This document shows positions 50,215 through 58,317 of a DNA stretch of 64,000 nucleotides, one piece after another. The translations under genes and the position numbers were made by a program. This DNA comes from Algimonas ampicilliniresistens (GTDB lineage Bacteria > Pseudomonadota > Alphaproteobacteria > Caulobacterales > Maricaulaceae). How positions within the stretch are numbered: the first letter of the stretch is position 1; each line of letters begins with the position of its first letter. The stretch lies in assembly GCF_030159955.1 (NCBI RefSeq), contig NZ_BSNK01000002.1, positions 930,001-994,000 of the forward strand, given 5' to 3'. A model generated the notes under the pieces. That model was not told where the DNA came from, ran no database searches, and saw only the letters and a program-made list of their open reading frames with translations.

Positions 50215-50616
50215 TTATTGAACGACCAGACGCAGAGCTGGTTTCGTTGCCGCTTCTAAGGACTTGGCGAGGTCGAGCAGATGTTTGCGCGGCGCTTCAC
50301 CCATGGAATAATAGGCCCGCACTAAATCCATCGTCTCTTTCTTCGACAGGACGTCGGAGGCGATATTAGCCGGGTCTTCCCCCAGATAGGCGTCACGGGC
50401 CGACAGGCCTTCGTAAAAATACTGTACCGGAACCGAGAGGGCTTCGGAGAGTTCAAACAGGCGAGCTGCCGAGACGCGGTTGGCCCCGCATTCATATTTT
50501 TGGATCTGTTGAAACCGAATGCCGACTTGTTCGGCAAGTGTTTGTTGGGTCAGCCCTAATAGGCGGCGGCGGCGGCGTAAGCGCTTGCCGACGTGAAGAT
50601 CGATGTCGCTGGTCAT
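50215..50616 (-). CDS. XRE family helix-turn-helix regulator
   Basis: 133 aa. The N-terminal HTH (about 9-64) reads GKRLRRRRRLLGLTQQTLAEQVGIRFQQIQKYECGANRVSAARLFELSEAL, the form common in alphaproteobacterial XRE regulators of this length. The C-terminal helical part (DLVRAYYSMGEAPRKHLLDLAKSL) probably dimerises. Such proteins act in cell-cycle or stress regulation in some relatives. The target is unknown. Confidence 0.82.
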   Translation of the reverse strand: MTSDIDLHVGKRLRRRRRLLGLTQQTLAEQVGIRFQQIQKYECGANRVSAARLFELSEALSVPVQYFYEGLSARDAYLGEDPANIASDVLSKKETMDLVRAYYSMGEAPRKHLLDLAKSLEAATKPALRLVVQ

Positions 50617-50809
50617 GTTACTATCCTCGAATTGCGTCTCGCCTCTTAGGAGAGCAATCGTCGTGCCAGCATCGCCCCGGTTGTTCGCCTCATAAGGGAG
50701 CGATTTCGGCCATTCTGACTCGCCTAACAGGGTTAATGACCGTCAAATCGGCTCAGTTAACGCTATTCTGTGTCGTTTTCGGACAGGTCGGGGGTGTAAC
50801 ATAGCTCTT

Positions 50810-51706
50810 TTACTGGGCTGCCAGCGCTTGAGGGGCCCGGCTGTCGATAATTTGACGGACAATATGAGACATTCGGTCGGCTAAGTCATCATAGCCGCGC
50901 TTTGGGGCGAATGTGATCGGATTGAGATAGAGATCGCGATTGATTTCCATCTGGATCACCTCGACGCCTGTGTCGGGCTTCCCATAATGTTCCGTCACAT
51001 ATCCGCCCGCATAGGGGTAGTTTACGGCGACGGATAAACCCTCAGCCTGCAAGATTTGACGCAAGTTGAACAGGGTTTCAGGATGGCAGGACTGTCCGAA
51101 GCGATCGCCGAGAATAACGTCCGGTCGTCGCGATCCCATCGGCGCAAAGCCTGGCATAGAATGGCAATCAACCAATAAGGCCTGACCGAACCGGGACTGG
51201 GCTTCATCAATCAGCGTTTTCAAGGCTGCGTGGTAAGGGTGGTAAAGCTGATCGACCCGTGCCCTCGCATCGGCGCGACTGGGCGGACGGCGATAAATCG
51301 GTGTGCGCTCGCCAATATGGGTGGGGACAACACCAATCCCTGCTTGGGCGCGGGCGCTTTCTTTAATGGGGCCATCGCTCCAGACTTCTGGGAGTTCATC
51401 GGGGGCCCGGTTCACATCGACATAAGATCTGGGAAAGCGCGCGCTGAGTAGAGGGGCCCCGGCCGCCACAGCGCCTGACACGAGCCGATCAACATACATA
51501 TCTTCGTTTCGGCGCAATTGCGCCGACGACAGGATCGACGCGTTGCGAAAGGCTTGCGGATAGATATTGCCGGAATGGGGTGAGGCGAAGATGACGCCAG
51601 CGCGCCAGTGGTCGGGTCGGTCAATGTCATGACCCGGCGTCAGCGCGCGCAAACAGTCACGGGCTTCGGCGCTGAGCGCAGCTTTTCGCGGGTACGGGCT
51701 CTTCAT
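50810..51706 (-). CDS. N-formylglutamate amidohydrolase family protein
   Basis: About 298 aa (ATG 51706; an ATG at 51709 directly precedes it). Family segments: VIFASPHSGNIYP, RNEDMYVDRLV, FPRSYVDVNRAPDELP, VDCHSMPGF and HYGKPDTGVEVIQMEINRDLYL. It is expected to release formate from N-formylglutamate or a related N-formyl amino acid. It is divergent from cpdR, a pairing I recall from other alphaproteobacteria. No hut genes are nearby. Confidence 0.88.
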   Translation of the reverse strand: MKSPYPRKAALSAEARDCLRALTPGHDIDRPDHWRAGVIFASPHSGNIYPQAFRNASILSSAQLRRNEDMYVDRLVSGAVAAGAPLLSARFPRSYVDVNRAPDELPEVWSDGPIKESARAQAGIGVVPTHIGERTPIYRRPPSRADARARVDQLYHPYHAALKTLIDEAQSRFGQALLVDCHSMPGFAPMGSRRPDVILGDRFGQSCHPETLFNLRQILQAEGLSVAVNYPYAGGYVTEHYGKPDTGVEVIQMEINRDLYLNPITFAPKRGYDDLADRMSHIVRQIIDSRAPQALAAQ

Positions 51707-51709
51707 CAT

Positions 51710-51902
51710 CCAATAACCCTAATAGAAAGATTGGCGCTTAGTCAGGGTTTTTTAAGTCGCACCAGCCTATTCAGCGACGAACATGCGTCAGGATCGCGAC
51801 CCAATTATGGGATGATCAGTTGGCGACAGGGATATGATTTGGCGCTCGCAGTTGCGCCTATTTTTGGGTAACCTTCGACTGACGAAGGGTTGGGATTAGA
51901 CT
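51710..51902. other. Divergent intergenic region before cpdR with a leader hairpin
   Basis: It holds the promoters for both genes. AACCTTCG/CGAAGGGTT (about 51871-51892) forms a hairpin in the cpdR leader just before a GGGA ribosome-binding candidate. Confidence 0.4.
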
Positions 51903-52262
51903 ATGGCGACGATTCTCTATGCCGAAGACGATGCGGATATGCGCCGTTTCTTCGAAAAAGCGTTGGAAAAAGCGGGTCACAGTGTGATCGCCTGTTCCGA
52001 CGGTGAGCGGGCCTTACGAGCCCTGAAATTTGCGGATGGGGCGTTTGATTTGCTTCTGACCGACATCATGATGCCGGGTGTCGACGGAATTGAACTCGCC
52101 AAACAGGCCGAAGTCTTGTCACCGGGCATCAAAGTCATGTTCATCACAGGCTTCGCCGCTGTCGCCATGAGCGACGCCCGCGCCGCAGAACAGACCGTCC
52201 TGTCCAAGCCCGTGCATCTACGCCAGTTGGTCAGCGAAGTGGACCGCCTGATCGCGGCCTAA
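51903..52262 (+). CDS. cpdR: CpdR-like single-domain response regulator
   Basis: 119 aa, receiver domain only: acidic pair in YAEDDADMRRFF, phospho-acceptor Asp54 in LLLTDIMMPGVDGIEL, Thr in FITGFAA, Lys in LSKPVHLRQLV. The MA-x-ILxAEDDxxxRxFxxKALExAGH start and SKPVHLRQLV ending match CpdR. In Caulobacter, unphosphorylated CpdR carries ClpXP to the pole to start CtrA degradation. It is divergent from an N-formylglutamate amidohydrolase-family gene. No DNA-binding domain. Confidence 0.88.
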   Translation: MATILYAEDDADMRRFFEKALEKAGHSVIACSDGERALRALKFADGAFDLLLTDIMMPGVDGIELAKQAEVLSPGIKVMFITGFAAVAMSDARAAEQTVLSKPVHLRQLVSEVDRLIAA

Positions 52263-52357
52263 TCAGCTGTGCTAACTCAGTACGCTTGCTAGAAAGCGTG
52301 CAATCGATCCCGCTGAGATCATTTTGCGCTTAATCGGCCCCGCGGCGACCGTGTCGG

Positions 52358-53212
52358 CTATATCCGATTAACTGGCAATTTCAGATAAATATGGCCGTCA
52401 TCTTCTGCGGGCGGCAATGCGCCGCCTCTTATGTTGACCTGCAAGGACGGCAGTATCAGCTGCGGTACTTGTAGTGTTTTATCTCTGGCTTCGCGCAGCG
52501 TTACGAAACTCTCTTCATCGTGATCATGTAGGTGGATGTTCGACGCTGATTGCTCAGCCACTGAACTTTCCCATTCAAACGTGTCGCGATTTCTTGGAAG
52601 GTAGTCGTGCCCGACAAAGATACGGGTTTTGGGTGGCAAGCTGAGAATTTTCTGAATCGATTTATATAAGGTCCGGGCATCACCGCCCGGAAAGTCGGCC
52701 CGTGCGGTTCCATAATCTGGCATAAACAATGTGTCGCCGACGAAGGCCGCGTCTTCGATCACATAAGTCACGCAAGCGGGCGTATGGCCCGGTGTATGCA
52801 AGACATCTATGATGCTGGATCCGAGTGGAATTTGATCGCCATCTGCAAATAACGCGTCAAAGCATGATCCACCCACACACACATCTTTTGCATTGAAGAT
52901 GGTTTGAAACAGGGTCTGAACCTGCCTGATTTTCTGACCCATGCCGATTTTGGCGCCAGTCTGCTCACGTACATAATCGGCCGCTGAGAAATGATCTGCA
53001 TGTGCATGCGTATCGAGTACCCATGTCAGATTTAATCCGCGCGAACGGATGTCTTCGATAATCTTATCAATAGAGTGCGTGCGCACAGAGGCACTATGCG
53101 GTTCATAATCCAAGACAGGATCAATCAGGACAGCGTCTTTGGTCGCCGGATCGTCGACGAGATATGTCACCGTATTGGTGGTGGTATCAAAATAGGGTTC
53201 AATATTTATCAT
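52358..53212 (-). CDS. Metallo-beta-lactamase fold hydrolase, persulfide-dioxygenase/Blh-like
   Basis: 284 aa. The metal motif THAHADHFSAADY (HxHxDH) and later HTPGHTPACVTY and GHDY place it in the glyoxalase-II/ETHE1 branch. DPVLDYEPHSASVRTHSIDKI near the start is typical of Blh/persulfide-dioxygenase proteins of bacterial sulfide detoxification. It is divergent from a BigR-like regulator across a palindromic operator, and a rhodanese-membrane protein follows that regulator. The likely role is oxidation of glutathione persulfide. Confidence 0.88.
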   Translation of the reverse strand: MINIEPYFDTTTNTVTYLVDDPATKDAVLIDPVLDYEPHSASVRTHSIDKIIEDIRSRGLNLTWVLDTHAHADHFSAADYVREQTGAKIGMGQKIRQVQTLFQTIFNAKDVCVGGSCFDALFADGDQIPLGSSIIDVLHTPGHTPACVTYVIEDAAFVGDTLFMPDYGTARADFPGGDARTLYKSIQKILSLPPKTRIFVGHDYLPRNRDTFEWESSVAEQSASNIHLHDHDEESFVTLREARDKTLQVPQLILPSLQVNIRGGALPPAEDDGHIYLKLPVNRI

Positions 53213-53230
53213 AACACGACTCCTAGGTCT

Positions 53231-53273
53231 CTATATATTCATACTTGCTAATTTAGCAATAACTAATATATAG
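53231..53273. promoter_or_regulatory. Nested palindrome, BigR/SqrR-type operator
   Basis: The inner arms TTGCTAA (53245-53251) and TTAGCAA (53253-53259) are separated by one base. The outer arms CTATATATT (53231-53239) and AATATATAG (53265-53273) are also perfect. The site sits between the divergent MBL and ArsR-family genes. Confidence 0.75.
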
Positions 53274-53278
53274 AAATT

Positions 53279-53605
53279 ATGATGAACACAGTCGAATCCC
53301 TGAATCCACAGATGTTTGAGAGCAAAGCGGATGATGCCGCCGCTTTGCTGAAAGCAATGTCCAACCCGCATAGGCTCATAATCTTATGCCGTCTTGGTGC
53401 ATCTGAAGCGTCAGTTGGTGAGCTGCTGGTTGATAGCGGCCTGTCCCAATCCGCTTTGTCCCAGCATCTCGCTGTCTTGCGTCAGAAAGGCTTGGTTGAA
53501 ACGCGCCGGGAAGCTCAAACAATTTATTACACCTTGGCGGACCCGGCTGTTCGCCAAATTATAGAAACACTCATGAAAATTTTCTGTCCGGAGATGTTAA
53601 AATGA
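53279..53605 (+). CDS. ArsR-family persulfide-responsive repressor (BigR/SqrR/YgaV-like)
   Basis: 108 aa (ATG 53279, or 53282 directly after). The ArsR winged helix (LLKAMSNPHRLIILCRLGASEASVGELLVDSGLSQSALSQHLAVLRQKGLVETRREAQTIYYTLAD) has two cysteines, in IILCRLG and MKIFCPE. They are spaced as in BigR/SqrR/YgaV, where a polysulfide bridge between them releases the operator. The gene overlaps the rhodanese gene by 4 bp (ATGA). Its operator lies directly upstream. Confidence 0.88.
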   Translation: MMNTVESLNPQMFESKADDAAALLKAMSNPHRLIILCRLGASEASVGELLVDSGLSQSALSQHLAVLRQKGLVETRREAQTIYYTLADPAVRQIIETLMKIFCPEMLK

Positions 53606-54147
53606 CAAGCCTTACAAAACTCAAACCAAATATCGCAGCCGACAGGCTTAAAGCGGGGAGCGCAATCTTAATCGATATTCGAGAGCCCGATGAATATGCA
53701 CGTGAGCACATTCCTGGCGCTATTTCCCTGCCAGTTTCTGCGCTTCATGCCGCTGATCTGACTTTGGAAGCGGATCAGCATGCGATCTTTCACTGTAAGT
53801 CTGGGCGGCGCACAGACACGCACTGTATCCGTCTGGCGCAACATGTTGAGGGCGACGCATTTGTATTGGACGGTGGTTTGGAGGCTTGGCGGGCTGACGG
53901 TTTGCCGATTGAAAAAGACAGTAAAGCTCCCCTTGAAATCAACCGTCAGGTCCAGATCACAGCGGGGAGCCTGATCCTACTGAGCACCATTTTGGGCTGG
54001 TCTGTTCACCAAGGATTTTACGGCATCGCCGCTTTTGTTGGGGCTGGGTTGACGTTTGCAGGGTTGAGTGGCTGGTGCGGCATGGCAACCCTATTGGGCA
54101 TCATGCCGTGGAATAATCAGAGCGCTGCTCAGTTAGCTCATGATTGA
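53602..54147 (+). CDS. Rhodanese plus DUF2892 membrane protein (YgaP-like)
   Basis: 181 aa. The rhodanese domain (about 1-110) has IDIREPDEYAREHIPGAISLP and the active-site loop HCKSGRRT (Cys followed by SGRRT). A C-terminal DUF2892 unit has two short membrane helices (about 122-140 and 143-165) ending GWCGMATLLGIMPWN. This is the YgaP layout: a membrane sulfurtransferase probably moving persulfide sulfur. It is coupled to the BigR-like regulator and functionally linked to the divergent persulfide dioxygenase. Confidence 0.88.
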   Translation: MTSLTKLKPNIAADRLKAGSAILIDIREPDEYAREHIPGAISLPVSALHAADLTLEADQHAIFHCKSGRRTDTHCIRLAQHVEGDAFVLDGGLEAWRADGLPIEKDSKAPLEINRQVQITAGSLILLSTILGWSVHQGFYGIAAFVGAGLTFAGLSGWCGMATLLGIMPWNNQSAAQLAHD

Positions 54148-54265
54148 GCTGACCCCGAAATCATTGTCCTAATCGTGTTAAATGGCGCAATCGTTGAGTT
54201 GGCGGCAAAGATATTGGGACAGGCGGGAAGTAAACTGTGTCTCGTCTATACGAGCTAATGAACAT

Positions 54266-54805
54266 TTATCTGGGAGCGCCCATGACCGACAGGGCGTGTT
54301 GGATGTCGATTTCCATGTGGACGACATTGCCAGCGGCGGTGAGCGTGCGTCCACCCAGCCATTTGAACAGAGACAAGGCCGCTTTGTTCTCGCGCAGGAC
54401 GTCGAATTCGGCGTGTATGAAACCGTCGGTCAGGGCGTCGGAAAATAGGCATTGCATGAGGGCGCGCGCCACGCCCTGATGGTGATAGTCATCCAGAACG
54501 GCGATGGAGAAATCGCCGCGTGTGTCGGGTAAGGTGTCGGTTCGGATGATATGCGCGGCCGCGATGGCCGGCTTGTCGTCCAGGCTTGCATCGACAGCGC
54601 CCCAAGCCAGATGATCCTCATCGAAGTCTGTCAGGAGGGTCAGCACAGAGGGCGGCGCCTGTTTGAAGCCGGAGAAGAACCGCAAATAGCGGGACCGGTC
54701 TGACAAGGCGATGATGCCTGCTTCAATCAGGGCGGCATCGCCGTCTTGTAGCGGGCGCAGACACAGCGCGCGACCATCAGTCATTTTTGTGTGGATCGCC
54801 GTCAT
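54266..54805 (-). CDS. GNAT family N-acetyltransferase
   Basis: About 179 aa from the Met at 54805; an upstream in-frame start at 54838 would add 11 residues. The GNAT core is visible: GDFSIAVLDDYHHQGVARALMQCLFSDALTDG with the acetyl-CoA loop (HHQGVAR). RSRYLRFFSGFKQAPPSVLTLLTDFD resembles the acetyltransferase domains seen at the C-terminus of protein-acetylating enzymes (Pat-like). Substrate unknown. It stands between the sulfur cluster and sdhC, facing away from sdhC. Confidence 0.78.
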   Translation of the reverse strand: MTAIHTKMTDGRALCLRPLQDGDAALIEAGIIALSDRSRYLRFFSGFKQAPPSVLTLLTDFDEDHLAWGAVDASLDDKPAIAAAHIIRTDTLPDTRGDFSIAVLDDYHHQGVARALMQCLFSDALTDGFIHAEFDVLRENKAALSLFKWLGGRTLTAAGNVVHMEIDIQHALSVMGAPR

Positions 54806-55000
54806 TACAGTGCGCCTTCGTTGATTGGTTCCTGACACATTGCCGATGATATGACTATGGCCCGCCCCTAGCCTATCATATCGAGCCCGTCATATAGCGT
54901 CTGCCAGACCGCGACGCGCCGCCGCGCCCGCACATCTACGCGTTGACCTTTCCGGTGCCCGGAGTAAACACACCGCCAAGCTGGAAGGAACTGATCTTAC

Positions 55001-55387
55001 ATGTCTTCTGAATGGAATGATCCGCGGCCAATGTCGCCGCATTTACAAGTTTGGCGTTGGCACGGGGCGATGCTCAGCTCGATCCTACACCGGGCGAGCG
55101 CGATCATTTGCTATGTCGCGCTGACCATTGTGTCGCTCGGCATCGTTGGCATGATGTTGACGGGCGGTATTCCACTGGCGCGGCTCATCTTTAGCCCCTT
55201 GGGGGCCATCGGCTTGTTCGTGTTTCTGTTCGCTTTCATGTTCATGGCGCTGGCGCAGTTGCGGCACGCGGTTTGGAATCGGGGTGAGCTGTTCGACCCA
55301 GAGCTGAACAATAAACTATCTTACGGCATGATCGTGTTGGCGCTGATCCTCGCTGCGGTCCTGACCTATGTGGGAGTGGCGTCATGA
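55001..55387 (+). CDS. sdhC: Succinate dehydrogenase cytochrome b556 subunit
   Basis: 128 aa with three membrane helices (about 25-49, 60-84 and 103-125). The N-terminal RPMSPHLQVWRWHGAMLSSILHRASAI motif contains the conserved SILHR segment near the quinone site, and the His in QLRHAVW is a haem candidate. It anchors SdhAB and passes electrons to ubiquinone. Good AAGGAAC ribosome binding site. Overlaps sdhD by 4 bp (ATGA). Confidence 0.92.
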   Translation: MSSEWNDPRPMSPHLQVWRWHGAMLSSILHRASAIICYVALTIVSLGIVGMMLTGGIPLARLIFSPLGAIGLFVFLFAFMFMALAQLRHAVWNRGELFDPELNNKLSYGMIVLALILAAVLTYVGVAS

Positions 55388-55728
55388 GCGCGCAGTCCGC
55401 CTCGCACGGCACAAAACATTTTAAGATGCACAGCCTGTCGGGCTGGGGCGTTATCATTGGACTGCCCTTTGCGGCGATCCACGCGGTCATGAACGTGCAG
55501 TACGGTGCGCACGGTATCAAGATGTGGCTGTCCAGTCCGCTTGGTGCGCTCGGCATGATCGCGTTTCTGTCTGCGGCTATCCTCTACTGCAAGTTAGAGA
55601 TGGACGAGGTCATTATGGATTATTTCAGCGGTGGCCTGCGTCGTTTCGGCCTCTGGAAAAACACCGCCGTCGCCCTCATTTTGTGGCTCGCTAGCGTCGT
55701 CGGACTTGTGTCCGTCGCTTTCCTTTAA
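55384..55728 (+). CDS. sdhD: Succinate dehydrogenase membrane anchor subunit
   Basis: 114 aa with three hydrophobic helices. [16 protein letters not shown] holds the region with the candidate haem and quinone residues, and the [23 protein letters not shown] ending is typical of short alphaproteobacterial SdhD. It overlaps sdhC and lies 10 bp before the sdhA start. Confidence 0.9.
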   Translation: MSAQSASHGTKHFKMHSLSGWGVIIGLPFAAIHAVMNVQYGAHGIKMWLSSPLGALGMIAFLSAAILYCKLEMDEVIMDYFSGGLRRFGLWKNTAVALILWLASVVGLVSVAFL

Positions 55729-55738
55729 AGGACCCCCG

Positions 55739-57523
55739 ATGACTACTTTCATCGATCACGAATATGACGTCGTCGTTGTCGGCGCGGGCGGCTCCGGCCT
55801 CCGGGCAGCACTCGGCGCGGCGCAAGCAGGGCTCAAGACCGCTTGCGTCACCAAAGTCTTCCCGACACGCAGCCACACGGTTGCGGCGCAGGGCGGTATC
55901 GCCGCCTCGCTCGGCAATATGAGCCCGGATGACTGGCGCTGGCACATGTATGACACGGTCAAGGGCTCAGACTGGCTCGGTGACCAAGACTCGATCGAAT
56001 ATCTCTGCCGCAACGCGCCAGACGCCGTGTATGAGCTGGAACATTGGGGCATGCCGTTTTCGCGCACCGATGAAGGCAAGATTTATCAGCGCCCCTTTGG
56101 CGGCATGATGCAGAATATGGGTCAAGGCCCAGAGGCGCAGCGCACTTGCGCCGCCGCTGACCGCACCGGCCACGCCATGCTGCACACGCTTTATGGCCAG
56201 AGCCTGCGTCACGAGACCGAATTCTTTATCGAATATTTCGCGCTCGACCTGATCATGGAAAAAGGTGTCTGCCGCGGCATTACGGCGTGGAAGCTGGATG
56301 ACGGCACGTTGCACCGCTTTAAGGCACAGACCGTGATCCTGGCCACGGGCGGTTATGGCCGCGTCTTCTTCTCGGCAACGTCTGCGCATACCTGCACAGG
56401 CGACGGCAATGCGATGGTGCTGCGCGCCGGACTGCCGCTGCAAGACATGGAATTCATCCAATTCCATCCGACCGGCATTTACGGCGCGGGCTGCCTGATT
56501 ACCGAGGGCTCACGGGGCGAGGGCGGTTACCTGACCAACTCTGAGGGCGAACGCTTTATGGAGCGCTACGCCCCGTCGGCCAAAGATCTGGCGTCCCGCG
56601 ATGTGGTCTCGCGCGCGATGACGATTGAGATTCGCGAAGGGCGCGGCGTCGGCCCGAACAAAGATCATATCTATCTGCATCTGGATCACCTTGACCCGGC
56701 CGTGCTGGGTGAGCGTCTGCCCGGTATTTCCGAGACGGCGAAAATCTTCGCCGGCGTTGATGTGACCAAGGAACCGATACCGGTCCTGCCGACTTGCCAC
56801 TATAATATGGGCGGCATCCCGACCAATTATCACGGCGAAGTCGTGACCAAAAAAGGCAAGAACCCGGACGCGGTTGTGCCCGGTCTGATGGCGGTCGGCG
56901 AAGCGGCCTGCGTGTCAGTCCACGGCGCGAACCGTCTCGGCTCTAACTCGCTGATCGATCTGGTCGTGTTTGGCCGCGCGGCGGGGATGCGCTGCGGCGA
57001 AGTGCTGACAGCTGGCGCGGATAAAAAGCCGCTCGCCGATGATGCGGGCGAAGCCTCCATTGCCCGGCTCGAAAAGTTCAAAGCCGCTGATGGCTCCAAA
57101 GGCACGGCAGAGATCCGGCTCGAGCTACAAAAAGCGATGCAGGCCCATTGCGCCGTGTTCCGCACCGAAGAGAGCCTGGCCGAAGGCGTCGAGAAAGTCA
57201 CCGCGATTGCCGACGGCCTGTCCGATGTCTCCGTCGCGGATAAGACCATGGTCTGGAATACCGACCTGATGGAAACGCTAGAGCTCGACAATCTGATTGC
57301 GCAAGCCCGCGTTACTATCGCGTCGGCTGACAACCGCAAAGAATCACGCGGCGCCCACGCCCACGAAGATTATCCAGATCGGCTCGACGCAAAATGGATG
57401 AAGCACACGCTGGCTTGGTATGATGACGCCAAGAATAAGGTGAAGATCAATTACCGCCCCGTGCATGATTACACCATGACGGACGGGATTGAATATATTC
57501 AGCCGAAGAAACGGGTTTACTGA
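55739..57523 (+). CDS. sdhA: Succinate dehydrogenase flavoprotein subunit
   Basis: 594 aa from ATG 55739 (AAAGGA upstream); a longer frame starting inside sdhD is rejected. FAD-binding [20 protein letters not shown], the covalent-FAD His in [11 protein letters not shown], active-site [21 protein letters not shown], and the conserved [21 protein letters not shown] and [12 protein letters not shown]. It oxidises succinate to fumarate. Unusually, sdhB does not follow: the next genes are a small membrane protein and a methyltransferase-like gene. Confidence 0.96.
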   Translation: MTTFIDHEYDVVVVGAGGSGLRAALGAAQAGLKTACVTKVFPTRSHTVAAQGGIAASLGNMSPDDWRWHMYDTVKGSDWLGDQDSIEYLCRNAPDAVYELEHWGMPFSRTDEGKIYQRPFGGMMQNMGQGPEAQRTCAAADRTGHAMLHTLYGQSLRHETEFFIEYFALDLIMEKGVCRGITAWKLDDGTLHRFKAQTVILATGGYGRVFFSATSAHTCTGDGNAMVLRAGLPLQDMEFIQFHPTGIYGAGCLITEGSRGEGGYLTNSEGERFMERYAPSAKDLASRDVVSRAMTIEIREGRGVGPNKDHIYLHLDHLDPAVLGERLPGISETAKIFAGVDVTKEPIPVLPTCHYNMGGIPTNYHGEVVTKKGKNPDAVVPGLMAVGEAACVSVHGANRLGSNSLIDLVVFGRAAGMRCGEVLTAGADKKPLADDAGEASIARLEKFKAADGSKGTAEIRLELQKAMQAHCAVFRTEESLAEGVEKVTAIADGLSDVSVADKTMVWNTDLMETLELDNLIAQARVTIASADNRKESRGAHAHEDYPDRLDAKWMKHTLAWYDDAKNKVKINYRPVHDYTMTDGIEYIQPKKRVY

Positions 57524-57526
57524 TCC

Positions 57527-57868
57527 ATGCTCCTCGCGATTGCCGGATATCTGGCGATCGCTTTGGGGGTCGTGCATTCCATCCTTGGTGAACGGCTGAT
57601 CTTTTCACGCTGGCGCAAGACTGCGCCTGATATCCCCCGGCAACATCGCGGCATTATCTGGGCTAGCTGGCATGCGCTGACCCTGTTCGGCGCCATAATC
57701 GGGATCATCCTGATCCGCGTCCGGCTCGACGCCCACACGCTCATGATGATGGCCGCTGCGATAGCGTTCTCTGCGATCTTGGTCGCATACGGGACGCGGT
57801 GGCGGCATCCGGGATGGATTGTGCTGAGCGTGATTGGCGGACTGGTGGGGATTAGTGGGTTGGGCTGA
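57527..57868 (+). CDS. Small integral membrane protein (113 aa), unknown
   Basis: ATG 57527, only 3 bp after the sdhA stop, so co-transcribed. Four predicted helices: MLLAIAGYLAIALGVVHSILG, then a basic loop, WHALTLFGAIIGIILIRV, MMMAAAIAFSAILVAYG and WIVLSVIGGLVGISGLG. No family recognised. In some relatives a small gene separates sdhA and sdhB, but here sdhB does not follow within the window. Confidence 0.7.
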   Translation: MLLAIAGYLAIALGVVHSILGERLIFSRWRKTAPDIPRQHRGIIWASWHALTLFGAIIGIILIRVRLDAHTLMMMAAAIAFSAILVAYGTRWRHPGWIVLSVIGGLVGISGLG

Positions 57869-58317
57869 AAGGCGGGTGAGGTTTGCGTGTCATCGCTTAT
57901 CTGGAAGGCTACCCTTCCGCGGGGGGCAGAGTGTCACCCATGCCGCCAGAGTCGGCTGAATGGAAACGCACTAGCTTCCTAGTCCATACGAAACACTTTC
58001 AAAATGAAGTGCGGGTCGAATCCGTGGGGTGTTTGCAATGTAAAGCAAGGGGTGGAGGCCCAACTTGGGGGGGGCGACTTTTTGGTTTGCAGTGGCATCC
58101 AATTATCAATCATATTTCGGTCCGCTTTGGGGGCAAAGCGGACATTGGGTGAGTGTCTTAAAGCGCCCAAAATCAACCGTTGCAACAGAGAGCCATATCA
58201 GGCCAAAGTGAGCAAATGAATCTACCAGAAAATTAATAAGAAGTTGGGGCGCAGGTCCGTTTCAACCGCGTCACAAAACGTTGTTGTGGAAACTACTCTT
58301 CATGAAGAACTAATCGT
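57869..58317. other. Gene-poor left flank of the methyltransferase gene
   Basis: About 450 bp without a supportable ORF. It holds a perfect 10-bp inverted repeat (GTCCGCTTTG at 58120-58129 with CAAAGCGGAC at 58134-58143) with a GGGG loop. A stretch near 58014-58030 (GCGGGTCGAATCCGT) resembles a tRNA T-arm but no complete tRNA could be built. It is probably a junction of acquired DNA. Confidence 0.4.
58120..58143. repeat. Perfect 10-bp inverted repeat
   Basis: GTCCGCTTTG, four G residues, then CAAAGCGGAC. It has no T run, so it is not a standard terminator. A related AAAGCGG sequence occurs near 28082. It may be a REP-like element. Confidence 0.55.

Noticed and set aside
50720-50760. CtrA box near the XRE gene (TTAATGACCGTCAA)
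   Set aside because: Only the first TTAA half matches; the second half at the 7-bp spacing is CAAA.
57990-58050. tRNA-like T-arm (GGGTCGAATCC) as integration site
   Set aside because: No acceptor, D-arm or anticodon arm could be built around it, and I found no matching direct repeat on the other side of the methyltransferase gene.
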